From Salinispora mooreana (lineage in GTDB: Bacteria; Actinomycetota; Actinomycetes; Mycobacteriales; Micromonosporaceae), in assembly GCF_000379065.1 (NCBI RefSeq), contig NZ_KB900614.1, positions 3,222,633 through 3,286,632 on the forward strand: a stretch of DNA of 64,000 bases. Reading direction: 5' to 3'. Made by a program: the position numbers and the translations under genes. Below are positions 10,051 through 19,265 of this stretch, in pieces. Each line of letters opens with the position of its first letter. The stretch's first letter is position 1. Below the pieces are notes generated by a model. The model worked only from the letters and a program-made list of their open reading frames with translations, was not told the origin of the DNA and made no database searches.

Positions 10051-10312
10051 AGCAAAAGCTTAACCAGGTTGCAGCGACGGCACAACTGGCCGGGTTGGGT
10101 CAGATTCCCGACGATCGCCATGCCGGGCGGTCGTTGCAGTCGAGATCGATGAGCCGCCATTGACCGGGGCCGGGAGGCGGGGGCTTCCGCACGGAGTTCG
10201 GGCTCCAGCAGCAGCACCGCGAGTGCGCTACCTTGGGCAGCCATGGCCGTCACACAGACCCTGGACCGCGCCGCACGGGCCTTCCGTCGGCGACACCTCA
10301 TGGGAGCAATCG

Positions 10313-10969
10313 ATGCGTGACCTGCTGCCTACCACCGTCGCGGTCGTGGTCGCGGAGCCGCCCGACTGGGAGGGCGTGCTGTTGCCCGAGGAGCAGGCGG
10401 GCCTCGGCGACCGAGCTGTGGCCGGCCGGCGTCGTGACTTCACCGCTGGCCGCGTCTGCGCACGCCGCGCCATCTCCGCGCTCGGCCGGTCGCCGGTCGC
10501 CCTCCCCACCGCCGCCAACCGAGCACCGGTCTGGCCGGCCGGGGTGGTCGGGGCGATCACCCACACCCGCGGCTACTGCGCCGCCGCCGTGGCCCGGGCC
10601 GACGAGATCCGGTCGGTCGGCCTCGACGCCGAGCAGCACCGGCCGCTGGACCCGGGGGTGGTCCGGGCGATCTGCCTGCCGGAGGAGGAGGCGCTGTTTC
10701 CACGGCTGCCCAGCGGCGTCTCCTGGCCGACCGTGGTGTTCAGCGCGAAGGAGACTGTCTACAAGGTCTGGCACCCGGTCGTCGGCACCTGGTTGGACTT
10801 CCATGACGCAACCGTGACGCTGGATCCGGAGGCGGGACGATTCACCGCCCGGATCGCCCCCGCACGGGTAGCCGCCGCCACGGTGCACGCCCCACCGGCC
10901 ACGGTGTCCGGCCGGTTCGCCGTTGACGGCGGCCTGGTCCGCACCGCGGCGGTGTTGCTTCCGGCGTAG
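10313..10969 (+). CDS. 4'-phosphopantetheinyl transferase (PptT/EntD type)
   Basis: Transfers phosphopantetheine from CoA to the serine of carrier proteins, turning apo-ACP/PCP into the active form. The 218-residue protein shows the PptT/EntD pattern: GRRRDFTAGRVCARRA, PVWPAGVVGAITHT, SVGLDAEQHRPL (metal ligands D and E) and FSAKETVYKVWHP. ATG 10313 is preceded by GGGAG with good spacing; the longer open frame upstream has no support. It is monocistronic between pmt and the nuo operon. As a broad-range enzyme it is the best candidate in this window to activate the carrier proteins of the NRPS cluster about 20 kb away, but that is inference, since every actinomycete needs one for general metabolism. 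Confidence 0.9.
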   Translation: MRDLLPTTVAVVVAEPPDWEGVLLPEEQAGLGDRAVAGRRRDFTAGRVCARRAISALGRSPVALPTAANRAPVWPAGVVGAITHTRGYCAAAVARADEIRSVGLDAEQHRPLDPGVVRAICLPEEEALFPRLPSGVSWPTVVFSAKETVYKVWHPVVGTWLDFHDATVTLDPEAGRFTARIAPARVAAATVHAPPATVSGRFAVDGGLVRTAAVLLPA

Positions 10970-11192
10970 CGACCGGACTCATTGGCGCCGATCGGCGCGA
11001 CACCACCCTGCGGTCGGAGCGCCAGCCCGCGCCTGAGAGCACGCCTTGAGCCCGCACCCGGATCCTGACCTAGCCACCCAGTACAGACATAACCAAAAAC
11101 ATTACAAATTCACTCACGTAAATTACTCTCTTTTGGTGCCGCCGACCAACGGGAGGGGATGCGGGCCTTTCTCGACAAGCGGACGCCCCGGC

Positions 11193-11217
11193 TCACCGGT
11201 CGGTAGCGGCCCGGTGA
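11193..11217 (-). terminator. hairpin after nuoN
   Basis: The arms TCACCGG (11193-11199) and CCGGTGA (11211-11217) form a 7-bp stem about 30 nt past the nuoN stop codon. The neighbouring stretch 11085-11135 is strikingly AT-rich (ACATAACCAAAAACATTAC) for this genome. I see no gene between 10,970 and 11,247. Confidence 0.45.
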
Positions 11218-11247
11218 ACCCCGCCGCTGACCTCGTGCTCCGGCTCG

Positions 11248-12648
11248 CTACCCGCCGGCGGCCCGCCACACCAGGCCGGCGGCGACCCCACCGACGAGGC
11301 TGAGCGCGGCTGCCACGACGGCCACCGTCGTACTCCATCGCCCTGGGCGGTCGGGCGGGGCGAGCGCCCAGGGCTGATAGAGCGGAACCAGCCACCGCAG
11401 GTAGTAGAAGAGGCTGAGTGCGGAGTTGCCGAAGACGACGACCGCCAGCACCGCGTATCCGCCGTCCCAGGCAGCGCTCGCAGCGGTCAGCTTCCCGACG
11501 AAGATCGCCGTCGGCGGGGTGCCGACCAGACCGAGCAGTGCCACCACCAGGGCGGCGGCCAGCCACGGCGCGGCCGCCGCCACCCCACGCCAGGACGTAC
11601 GGTCGCGGTGCCGGGGTAGCGCGGCGGTGACCGCGAAGGCGGCGACGTTGGTGACGGTGTAGCCGGCGAGATAGACCAACAACGACGGCTGGGCGAGGTC
11701 GCTGCGTCCGGTGGCGACCACGGGCACCAGCAGGTAGCCGACCTGACTCACCGTTGACCAGCCAAGCAGCCGCCGCACGTCGGTCTGCCAGTACGCGGCG
11801 AGGTTACCCAGCAGCATGGACGCCACGGCCAGCGTGGCCACCACCGCCGGCCAGTTCGAGGTGCCGGGGAGGACCCCGGCGAGCCGGTGGACCGCGAGCA
11901 ACGCACCGATCTTGGGCACGGTGGTGAGGAACGTCGCCGCCATGGCCGTACCGCCCTGGGCCGCGTCGGGCACCCAGAAGTGCGCGGGGAATCCGCCGGC
12001 CTTGAACATCAACCCACCGATCACCGCGACGGCGGCGGCGGTGACCACCACGCGCGGCGCCGCCGGCAGCCGAGCGGCGAGTTCGGCGTAGGCCGTGGCG
12101 CCGGTGATCCCGGAGAGCAGCGTGACACCGAGCAGGAGCAGGATGCCGAAGAGGGCGCCGAGGAGGTACGTCTTGAGCACCGCTTCGGCGCCGGCGCCGG
12201 TGCCGGCCAGACCGATCAGCGCGTACAGCGGAATGCTGGCCAGCAGAAAGCCGACTACCAGGGCGAGCAGGTCGGTGGCGCCGGCGAGCAGCACCGCACC
12301 GGCGGTGGCGAAGAGCAGCAGCGCGTAGGCGTCGCTCTCCCGGGCCTCTCCGGCGAGCTCGTCCCCGGCGAGGGCGAGGACGAGGAGGCAGCCGGCGGCG
12401 GCGAGGATCCGGGCGACGCCGGTGCCGGTGTCGACCGCGTAGGAGCCGGCAAAGGCGGTGTTGGCCGGAGCGGAGAGCGTGACCGCGGCGGCGATGATCA
12501 CCGTGACACAGACGGTGGCGGCGACCGCCCGCAGGATCCACTGCCGGTGGCGGGGCGTGAACGAGCCACCGAGCAGGACGACGAGCGCACCGCCGGCGAG
12601 CAGCATCTCCGGCAGCAGCAGCTCGGTGCGCATCATCTCCGCCGCCAC
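11248..12648 (-). CDS. nuoN: NADH-quinone oxidoreductase subunit N-like protein
   Basis: Antiporter-like membrane subunit of complex I, 466 residues with about 14 hydrophobic helices. The antiporter-family core is visible around LKTYLLGALFGILLLLGVTLL, KAGGFPAHFWVPDAAQGG and LLGWSTVSQVGYLLVPVVA, containing the conserved lysine and Pro-kinked helices used in proton pumping. The GTG start at 12648 lies 3 nt after the nuoM stop, so translation is coupled. It is the last gene of the operon. Confidence 0.88.
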   Translation of the reverse strand: MAAEMMRTELLLPEMLLAGGALVVLLGGSFTPRHRQWILRAVAATVCVTVIIAAAVTLSAPANTAFAGSYAVDTGTGVARILAAAGCLLVLALAGDELAGEARESDAYALLLFATAGAVLLAGATDLLALVVGFLLASIPLYALIGLAGTGAGAEAVLKTYLLGALFGILLLLGVTLLSGITGATAYAELAARLPAAPRVVVTAAAVAVIGGLMFKAGGFPAHFWVPDAAQGGTAMAATFLTTVPKIGALLAVHRLAGVLPGTSNWPAVVATLAVASMLLGNLAAYWQTDVRRLLGWSTVSQVGYLLVPVVATGRSDLAQPSLLVYLAGYTVTNVAAFAVTAALPRHRDRTSWRGVAAAAPWLAAALVVALLGLVGTPPTAIFVGKLTAASAAWDGGYAVLAVVVFGNSALSLFYYLRWLVPLYQPWALAPPDRPGRWSTTVAVVAAALSLVGGVAAGLVWRAAGG

Positions 12649-12651
12649 CGG

Positions 12652-14142
12652 TCACCGGCCAAGCAGGTCAACGACAGTACGGGCAGCGGGCTCGATGAGA
12701 TCGAGCAACGGGCGCGGCAGCACCCCAATGATCAGGGACAGCGCCAGCAGCGGCCCCACCGACCACAGCTCGGTGGCGCGCAGGTCACCGAAGCCCTTCG
12801 CAGAGCCGACGGTGGGGCCGGTCAGCAACGCCTGCCCGGCGCGGAGGAACAACGCGGCCGTGACGAGGATGCCGAGCAGCGCCACCGCCGTCACGGGGGC
12901 GGTGGCGATGCTGCCGGCGAAGACCTGAAACTCAGCGATGAAGCCGGAGAAGGCCGGCAGGCCGAGGGAGGCGAAGGCACCGACGGCTAAGAACGCGGCG
13001 AACACCGGTGCGGGGGCGGCGAGACCGCCATACGCGTGCAGGTCGTAACTGCCGGCCCGCTCGTACAGGACCCCGGCGAGCAGGAACAGGGCGGAGGTGA
13101 TCAGACCGTGGCTGACCATCTGGGTGACCGCGCCGGTCACCGCGACCGCCCGCGGTTCGACGGTGTCCACGCTGACCAGACCGGCGGCCCCCACCGCGAG
13201 CACGACGTAACCCATGTGATTGATCGAGGTGTAGGCGATCATCCGCTTGAGGTTGGTCTGGGCCAGGGCGACCAGCGCACCGTAGAGGACCGACACCACC
13301 CCGACGGCGACGATGACCCACGCCCAACCCCGCCACGCCTGGGGCAGCATCGGTGCGGCGATCCGCACGAAGCCGTAGGTACCCAGCTTCAACAGCACCC
13401 CGGCCAGAACAGCGGAGCCGACGGCGGGAGCGTCGGTGTGCGCCGGCGGCAACCAGGTGTGAAACGGCACGGTGGGGGTCTTCACCGCCAGGCCGATCAG
13501 GATCGCGGCGAGCACCACTCCCCCGGCCAGGGGGCGCCCCGCGAGCGGATTCTCCGCGGTGAGGGTCGGCATGTCGAAGGTGTGCGGGTCGGCTGCCGCG
13601 TACAGGCCGATGAACCCGGTGAGCAGCGCCAGCGAGCCGAGGAAGGTGTAGAGAAAGAACGTCAGCGCCGACCGAGCCCGGTCGCCGTGCCCCCAGCCGG
13701 CGATCACCGCGTACATCCCGACGATGGACAGGTCGAAGAAGACGAAGAAGAGAATCAGGTCGGCCGCGGCGAAGACCCCGAGGCACACGCTCTGGAGGAA
13801 CAGGAAGAGCGACGCCTGGACGCGGGGCCGGTGCCGCTCCCGCAGCGCATACACGGCGCAGGCGAGGAAGACCACCGAGGTCATCGCCATCAGGGGCAGG
13901 GAGAGCCCGTCCACACCGAGGTGGTAGCTGCTGCCCACCCCGGGAATCCACGCCGCCCGTTCGGCAAAGGCCAGCTGTCCCGGCGGCGGAGTCTCGTACC
14001 CTGCCCAGACGACGCCGACCAGCGCCAGCTCGACCGTCGCCGCACCCACCCAGACCCGCCGCGCGGCGGTGTCGCCGCACCCGGGGACGACGGCCAGCAG
14101 CACCGCGACGAGCAGGGGCAGGAAGACGATCACTGTGAGCAT
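12652..14142 (-). CDS. nuoM: NADH-quinone oxidoreductase subunit M-like protein
   Basis: A 496-residue antiporter-type complex I subunit. Family motifs include GVDGLSLPLMAMTSVVF, FFDLSIVGMYAVIAGWG, KTPTVPFHTWLPPAHTDAP and LKRMIAYTSINHMGYVVL. The start ATG 14142 (MLTVIVFLPLLVAVLL) gives the usual length and a typical first transmembrane helix. The frame is open further upstream but that part overlaps nuoL. It follows nuoL by 4 nt. Confidence 0.9.
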   Translation of the reverse strand: MLTVIVFLPLLVAVLLAVVPGCGDTAARRVWVGAATVELALVGVVWAGYETPPPGQLAFAERAAWIPGVGSSYHLGVDGLSLPLMAMTSVVFLACAVYALRERHRPRVQASLFLFLQSVCLGVFAAADLILFFVFFDLSIVGMYAVIAGWGHGDRARSALTFFLYTFLGSLALLTGFIGLYAAADPHTFDMPTLTAENPLAGRPLAGGVVLAAILIGLAVKTPTVPFHTWLPPAHTDAPAVGSAVLAGVLLKLGTYGFVRIAAPMLPQAWRGWAWVIVAVGVVSVLYGALVALAQTNLKRMIAYTSINHMGYVVLAVGAAGLVSVDTVEPRAVAVTGAVTQMVSHGLITSALFLLAGVLYERAGSYDLHAYGGLAAPAPVFAAFLAVGAFASLGLPAFSGFIAEFQVFAGSIATAPVTAVALLGILVTAALFLRAGQALLTGPTVGSAKGFGDLRATELWSVGPLLALSLIIGVLPRPLLDLIEPAARTVVDLLGR

Positions 14143-14146
14143 CCGG

Positions 14147-16012
14147 CTACCCCAGTACCACGAGGACGACGGCACCGACGACGAGCACCACCACGGCCTG
14201 GAGGTAGTACTGGTGCAGTTGCCCGGTCTGCGGCCGGCGCGCGAGGTGCCCCAGCCGCCGCAGCCCGGCGGCGACAACCTCCACCATCCGGTTGATCCGG
14301 CGCTGATCGACGTGCGCGGCCCGCTGGGCCAGGAGGGCGGTGGCCCGCGCCGCCTGCGCGACGCCCCGGTCCAGCACCCGGTCGTCGAACCGAGCCGCCA
14401 CCGCACCGAGCGCCTGGGTCGGACGCGTCACCAGAGCCGAGGCCGCTTGTTGCAGACCCAGCCATCGCCGCGCCCAGCGTGGTGCCGGCGCCCGCCACCG
14501 CGCCACGACGACGAGGGTCGCCAGGGCGATCAGCGCCGACGCGACCAGTTCCGATACCGGAACCGGCTGGTAGCCGCCGGGCTGACCAACGGCGTGGGCG
14601 ACCACGGCGCCGGTCGGTGGCAACGCCAGCAACCCGGCACCCACGGCGGCGACCGCCAACACCAGCAGCGGCAACCACCCGGCGAGGGGAATCCGCCCGG
14701 TGCCGGTCTCCTCCTGGTCCCGGTACGCGTCCACCGCGCCCTGCTGGTCAGCGGGGACCCGCCGCCAGATCACGACGAGAACCCTCCCCGCGTAGGCGGC
14801 GGAGAGCGCTGCGGCCGCGAGGCCGACCGCGTACAGCACCGGTGACTCTTCGCGGACGGCAGCGAGGATGGCGTCCTTGGTCGCCCAGAGCGACAGCGGC
14901 GCGATCCCGGCCAACGCGAGCAGCGCGACCGTGGCCGACCAGCCGACCAGCGACCACCGCCGGCTCACCCCGGCCAGACCAGCGAGCTGTTTGGTGCCCA
15001 GCGCGGCAAGCCACGCCCCGGCGGCGAGGAACAACAGCGCCTTGACCGCGGCGTGCGCCACCAGATGCGCGGCCCCACCCGCCACCGCGCCGGCCCCGGC
15101 GGCCAACACCACGAACCCGAGTTGCGCGCAGGTGGAGGCGGCGAGGAGTTGCTTGAGGTCAGGCTGGGTAAGCGCGACCGCGCCGAGCAGCAGCGCGGTC
15201 CCCGCGCCGACCCACATGGCCGCCGACGGGGCCCAGCCGGTGGCGGCCAGCAGCGGCTGCGTCCGCAGGAGCAGGTAGCCGCCCATCGCCACCATCGCCG
15301 CGGAGTGCAGCAGCGCGCTGACCGGGCTCGGCCCGGCCATCGCCCGGGACAGCCAGAAGGAGAACGGTAGCTGCGCGGCCTTGCCGAGCGCCGCGACAAG
15401 AACTCCGGCCGCCAGGACGTGTCGCCACCCCGGGCTGCTGGCGGCGAGGTCCGTCAGCGCCAGGCCCGCGCCGCCGGCCAGAGCCGCCCCGGCCGCCAGG
15501 TAGAGGCCGAGGTCCGCAGTCCGGGTAGTGACAAATGCGGTGAAGCCGGCGGTGACTCGGCCCTCGTCCCACCACCAAAACCCGATCAACGCGTACGACG
15601 CGGCGCCCATCAGCTCCCAGGCGAAGAGCAACGTCGGCAGGGTGCCCGCCGTGACGGTAAGCGCGGCCGCGGCGGCGAACAAGAGCATCAGGCCGTGGAA
15701 CCGCGCCGCCGGGGTGAGTGCCTCGCCGACGGCGGCCACCAAGACCAGTAGCGTCACCACCAGCACCGTCGGCAGGACCAGCGCGGCCAACCCATCCACC
15801 GTCAGGACGAGGTCCGCACCGGCCAGGAACGGCACCGCCACCGTCGGCCGGGCGACGGCGACCACTGCGGACAGCAGCACGGCGGTGGCCGCGACCGCCA
15901 ACGCGACCCGCACCGCGACCCGGTCCCTGGGCCGGGCGACGACCAGCGCGGCGCCGGCGGTGGCGGGCAGGCCGACCACCGCCCACAAGGCTGCGGTCCC
16001 GAGCGTGGTCAT
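14147..16012 (-). CDS. nuoL: NADH-quinone oxidoreductase subunit L-like protein
   Basis: The largest antiporter-like subunit, 621 residues. Seen: LFAWELMGAASYALIGFWWW, KAAQLPFSFWLSRAMAGPSPVSALLHSAAMV (conserved K and the HSAxMV family motif) and LKQLLAASTCAQLGFVVLA. The C-terminal lateral-helix region is present in reduced form. The start ATG 16012 overlaps the nuoK stop (ATGA), which sets the start and implies coupling. Confidence 0.9.
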   Translation of the reverse strand: MTTLGTAALWAVVGLPATAGAALVVARPRDRVAVRVALAVAATAVLLSAVVAVARPTVAVPFLAGADLVLTVDGLAALVLPTVLVVTLLVLVAAVGEALTPAARFHGLMLLFAAAAALTVTAGTLPTLLFAWELMGAASYALIGFWWWDEGRVTAGFTAFVTTRTADLGLYLAAGAALAGGAGLALTDLAASSPGWRHVLAAGVLVAALGKAAQLPFSFWLSRAMAGPSPVSALLHSAAMVAMGGYLLLRTQPLLAATGWAPSAAMWVGAGTALLLGAVALTQPDLKQLLAASTCAQLGFVVLAAGAGAVAGGAAHLVAHAAVKALLFLAAGAWLAALGTKQLAGLAGVSRRWSLVGWSATVALLALAGIAPLSLWATKDAILAAVREESPVLYAVGLAAAALSAAYAGRVLVVIWRRVPADQQGAVDAYRDQEETGTGRIPLAGWLPLLVLAVAAVGAGLLALPPTGAVVAHAVGQPGGYQPVPVSELVASALIALATLVVVARWRAPAPRWARRWLGLQQAASALVTRPTQALGAVAARFDDRVLDRGVAQAARATALLAQRAAHVDQRRINRMVEVVAAGLRRLGHLARRPQTGQLHQYYLQAVVVLVVGAVVLVVLG

Positions 16013-16311
16013 CCGGACAGGTCCGCGGCCGTGTCGGTCAGATCCGACCGCCGTACGCGGTGCAGCGAAGTGGCGACGGCGAAGCCCATCGCCATCTCCA
16101 CCGTCATCGCCGCGAGGATGACCAGGAGCAGCACCTGCCCGGACGGGTCGGGGGCGCAGAACCACCAGAGCCCGGCCACGGCCAGGATCAGGCCGTTGAG
16201 CATCAGCTCCAGGCCCATCATCACCATCACCACGACCTGTTGGGACAGGGCGCCGTACAAGCCCACGGAGATCAGGGCCGCAGCCACCAGCAGCACGGTC
16301 CGTACCGTCAC
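16009..16311 (-). CDS. nuoK: NADH-quinone oxidoreductase subunit K-like protein
   Basis: A 100-residue protein with three hydrophobic helices. The membrane glutamates typical of NuoK are visible in MMGLELMLNGLILAVAG and in MTVEMAMGFAVA. The GTG start 16311 overlaps the nuoJ stop (GTGA), giving a length equal to the family norm. Confidence 0.9.
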   Translation of the reverse strand: MTVRTVLLVAAALISVGLYGALSQQVVVMVMMGLELMLNGLILAVAGLWWFCAPDPSGQVLLLVILAAMTVEMAMGFAVATSLHRVRRSDLTDTAADLSG

Positions 16312-16871
16312 CGTCGAACTCCCCCCGGCTGCGGATCGGCCGGCCGACGGCGGCGGAGGTCGTCCCCGAACCGGTCGTAGCGGGTGCGGTGCGCGGCCAG
16401 GACGATCCCACTGACGATGGTGGCCGCCATGACCACACCCACCACAGCCATGGCCAACATCTTCGGACCCATCAGCTCCACGCCGAGGGCGGCGGTGACA
16501 TCCGCCGGCGGGCTGCCGCGACGGCTCGGCCACGGCGCGAACAGCGCCCCGGCGGCCAGGAGCAGAAAGACCCCAACCGACACCGGTAGGGCATGGCGAG
16601 CACCGTGGACCATGTTCATCGACATCATCGCCGGATTCATTCCCATGAACATGTTCATGTAGACGGCCATGATCGCCATCTCCATCACCATCATCAGAAT
16701 GACCAGCACGCCGACGTAGAGCTGCTGTAGCAGGAGCACCTGGAGACCGACCGCGATGAAGGACAGCGCCAGGGAGTAGCTGGCCCGGGCCATCGAGTTG
16801 ACGACGAAGACGGCGACCCCGGCGAGCACCGCGATGACCGCGAGGCCCCAGAAGGCGAGGTGGGTGACCAT
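16308..16871 (-). CDS. nuoJ: NADH-quinone oxidoreductase subunit J-like protein
   Basis: A 187-residue chain-6 subunit with five hydrophobic segments. The family core ARASYSLALSFIAVGLQVLLL and the acidic helix YVGVLVILMMVMEMAIMAV are present. The third helix region is unusually methionine-rich (MNMFMGMNPAMMSMNM), which is odd for NuoJ and might relate to altered packing of this arm. It starts 3 nt after nuoH. Confidence 0.85.
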   Translation of the reverse strand: MVTHLAFWGLAVIAVLAGVAVFVVNSMARASYSLALSFIAVGLQVLLLQQLYVGVLVILMMVMEMAIMAVYMNMFMGMNPAMMSMNMVHGARHALPVSVGVFLLLAAGALFAPWPSRRGSPPADVTAALGVELMGPKMLAMAVVGVVMAATIVSGIVLAAHRTRYDRFGDDLRRRRPADPQPGGVRR

Positions 16872-16874
16872 GCC

Positions 16875-17804
16875 TCAGCCCCCGATCACGACGACGGCGA
16901 CGAGGAGGTCCTGCAGCAGCACCGCCGGCAGCAGCACCAGCCAGCCCACCTCCATGAACACGTCCGGACGCAGCGCGGGCGCCCGACGGCGCAGCCACAC
17001 CAACCCCGCCAGCAGTACCGTGGCCTTCACCAGCACCCAGGCCCAGGCCGGCAGCAGCGGCCCGGCCCCACCACCGAGAAACATCGGTACGGCGAAGGCG
17101 GCGCCCGCCGCCAGCAGCGCGTACCGCCCGGCCAGAAACAACAGCCGGTCCACACCGGAGAGCTCCGCCGTCACCCCACCCGCCACGTCGCGACCGAGCG
17201 CCGGCGAGAAGGGCCCCCACACCGCGATCGCCACCACGCCGAGGCAGTAGACGACGAAGGCCACCGGCATCCACACCACGAACCACAACCCCTGCTGCGC
17301 GGCGGCGACCTCTCCCACCCGCAGACTGGACGCCGCAACCGCCGGCGCCACCAGCGCGAACATCAGCGGCAACTCGTACGCCAATCCGTGCGCGAGGAAC
17401 CGATAGCCGCCAACCAGCGCGTACGCGGAGTTGGCGCCCCACCCGGTCAGCCACACGAACGCCCACGCCAGGACATCGAGCGCGTTTACCCACACCACCC
17501 CGACGTCCAGGTCGAACAGGGTCCACCGCCCGAGCGGCACCACCGTGATGATCATCAGCGCCATCCCGAGTAACCCCGCGCCGCCGATCCGCCACAGCAA
17601 CCGGTCCGCGGCGACGGTGGTTCGCCGGCGCTGCCGAAGCAACCGCGCCACCTCACCCACCGGCCGCCCCATCCCGGACCGGACACCGGCCGCCCGCCCG
17701 GCCAGGGCGCCGTCGAGCAGCGCCGCGGCGACCGCGAGCGCCCCCAGCAGCACCGCCGCGACCGGCGCCCAGCCACCGGAGACGGCTGCCGGCACTTCAG
17801 CCAT
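16875..17804 (-). CDS. nuoH: NADH-quinone oxidoreductase subunit H-like protein
   Basis: Chain-1 subunit that joins the membrane arm to the peripheral arm and forms much of the quinone site. The 309-residue protein has about eight helices. The motifs VGGYRFLAHGLAYELPLMFALVAPA and WLRRRAPALRPDVFMEVGWLVLLP correspond to the conserved quinone-loop E and the R..PR.R.D segment of NuoH, both somewhat diverged. ATG 17804 overlaps the end of the preceding gene by 8 nt. Confidence 0.85.
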   Translation of the reverse strand: MAEVPAAVSGGWAPVAAVLLGALAVAAALLDGALAGRAAGVRSGMGRPVGEVARLLRQRRRTTVAADRLLWRIGGAGLLGMALMIITVVPLGRWTLFDLDVGVVWVNALDVLAWAFVWLTGWGANSAYALVGGYRFLAHGLAYELPLMFALVAPAVAASSLRVGEVAAAQQGLWFVVWMPVAFVVYCLGVVAIAVWGPFSPALGRDVAGGVTAELSGVDRLLFLAGRYALLAAGAAFAVPMFLGGGAGPLLPAWAWVLVKATVLLAGLVWLRRRAPALRPDVFMEVGWLVLLPAVLLQDLLVAVVVIGG

Positions 17805-18930
17805 CGGTAACCACATCCAGCGCAGTAATATCGAGGCTGGCCACAATGAGCCGGGCGGTGGCCACGTCCCACCCGGACACCACGCTGGCGACCGCCGCCG
17901 GCGATGTGACCGGCCCGCCGACCACGACGTCGACGGGACCACCGACCGCCACACCGGCAGGACCACCGTCCACCACACCGGCGGGACCACCGTCCACCAC
18001 ACCGGCGGGACCACCGACCGCGACTGCCGCCCGGCCGAGCATGCCGTTGAGTCGGTCCCACACGTCGCCGGTGAGATCCGGGGCGAGCCCCAACCGAGCC
18101 AGTTCGTCGGGCGGCAGTGGCCCCACTCTCCGCAGCGACCAGCGCAGCAGCCACGAGCGGCGTACCCGGCGCCGTAGCCGCGCCAACTCCGCGGTCGCCG
18201 CCGACCGCTCGCCGGTCAAGAGTCGATCACGGATGGCGCGGGCCCCCCCGGCCGCGTCCGGCCAGCCCGCCAACGCCAGCAGCCGGGCCGCGTTGTCGCA
18301 CCGCCGGGCGGCGACCTCTCCGGCGACTGCCGGCCTGACCTCGTCGGATGGGTCACCACCGGCTACGTGCGCACCGCCGGCAGGCCCGTGCCCAGCGTCA
18401 ATGACACCCGCCTGCGCCTCGGCAATGAGATCGCCGTGCAGGTGAGCGCGGAGGACCAGGCCGGCTGGCCACTCCGGCAGCACCGGGCCGAGTCGCACGT
18501 GCAGCACGTCCATCTCCAGCCCATCGCGATCCGCGCTGCCGTGCGCCAGGGCAATGTCCCCGCCCGCAGCATCGTCAAACCCCCGCCCATCGCGGGCGGT
18601 ACTGTCCCGCCGCTGGCCTGGCGTATCCCGCAGCATGGCCGCCGCCTGGTCCAGGCCGGCGGCCACCAGATCCGGTGTGGTGACATCGATCCGGGCCCGC
18701 GGCCCGGGTAGCTGTTCCCACAGGCTCGCCACCACCAGCGCCAGCTCCGGTCCGGGCGATCCACACACCACCAGGATGTCGGCGTCCGCCGGTGACACCG
18801 CCAGCCGCCACCCCCGGACGCCCGCGAGCCGCTCGACGGCGACCCGAGTCAGCCAGTACCCGGGCACCTCGATGACCAGCAGATGGGCGTGCCGGAGGGC
18901 GAGCCGCGCCAGCGCACCGCTCACACCCAT
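17797..18930 (-). CDS. degenerate NuoB/NuoD-like fusion protein
   Basis: A 377-residue protein in the slot where nuoB, nuoC and nuoD normally sit. Residues about 45-85 (VSPADADILVVCGSPGPELALVVASL...) follow the NuoB pattern of a strand followed by a partner-binding loop. Residues about 140-165 (LHVRLGPVLPEWPAGLVLRAHL) resemble the start of NuoD (MGPQHP.HGVLRL). Only two cysteines are visible in the whole protein (VVCGSPG and ARRCDNAA), so the four-cysteine ligand set of cluster N2 is absent. A Gly-Pro-Val repeat lies near residue 310. ATG 18930 overlaps nuoA; a GTG at 18924 would give a tight GTGA overlap. The family assignment is inference from weak similarity plus position. Confidence 0.55.
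   Translation of the reverse strand: MGVSGALARLALRHAHLLVIEVPGYWLTRVAVERLAGVRGWRLAVSPADADILVVCGSPGPELALVVASLWEQLPGPRARIDVTTPDLVAAGLDQAAAMLRDTPGQRRDSTARDGRGFDDAAGGDIALAHGSADRDGLEMDVLHVRLGPVLPEWPAGLVLRAHLHGDLIAEAQAGVIDAGHGPAGGAHVAGGDPSDEVRPAVAGEVAARRCDNAARLLALAGWPDAAGGARAIRDRLLTGERSAATAELARLRRRVRRSWLLRWSLRRVGPLPPDELARLGLAPDLTGDVWDRLNGMLGRAAVAVGGPAGVVDGGPAGVVDGGPAGVAVGGPVDVVVGGPVTSPAAVASVVSGWDVATARLIVASLDITALDVVTDG
17941..18012. repeat. three tandem 24-bp repeats inside the NuoB/D-like gene
   Basis: The units at 17965-17988 and 17989-18012 are identical and the unit at 17941-17964 differs at three positions. A degenerate copy flanks them on each side. In the protein they give an 8-residue repeat (GGPAGVVD). 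The copy number is likely to vary between strains. Confidence 0.9.
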
Positions 18931-19265
18931 CGCAGCGCGCCTTCCCGCCAAGCCCACACCACCGCGACGAGCACACCCGCCAGGAAGACGAACATCTCCA
19001 CCACGGCGGTGGCACCCAGGTCGGCGACGACCACCGCCCACGGATACATGAAGAGCATCTCCACGTCGAACGCCAGAAACAGCACCGTCACCAGGTACCA
19101 ACGGACGTGGTACCGAGACAGGGCGTGCTCCTCCGGACGCCAGCCCGACTGAAACGGCGAAACCAGCAGCGGCGTTCGGGCGATCGCCACCACCTGGTGC
19201 AGCAGGTAGCAGCTCGCCACGACCACCACGGCGACCAGCGCCATACCCGCCGCCCCTGCGTACAT
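18921..19265 (-). CDS. nuoA: NADH-quinone oxidoreductase subunit A-like protein
   Basis: A 114-residue three-helix subunit. The conserved block RYHVRWYLVTVLFLAFDVEMLFMYPWAVV matches the chain-3 signature (F...FDVE..F.YPWA). The usual Cys-containing loop before it is replaced by SPFQSGWRPEEHALS. It is the first gene of the membrane-arm operon. Confidence 0.9.
   Translation of the reverse strand: MYAGAAGMALVAVVVVASCYLLHQVVAIARTPLLVSPFQSGWRPEEHALSRYHVRWYLVTVLFLAFDVEMLFMYPWAVVVADLGATAVVEMFVFLAGVLVAVVWAWREGALRWV

Noticed and set aside
10160..10312. Longer N-terminus for the phosphopantetheinyl transferase
   Set aside because: The upstream open frame has no family similarity, and ATG 10313 has a clear GGGAG at the correct distance.
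11040..11140. tRNA or small RNA in the AT-rich stretch before the nuo terminator
   Set aside because: No cloverleaf, T-loop motif or stable fold could be drawn.
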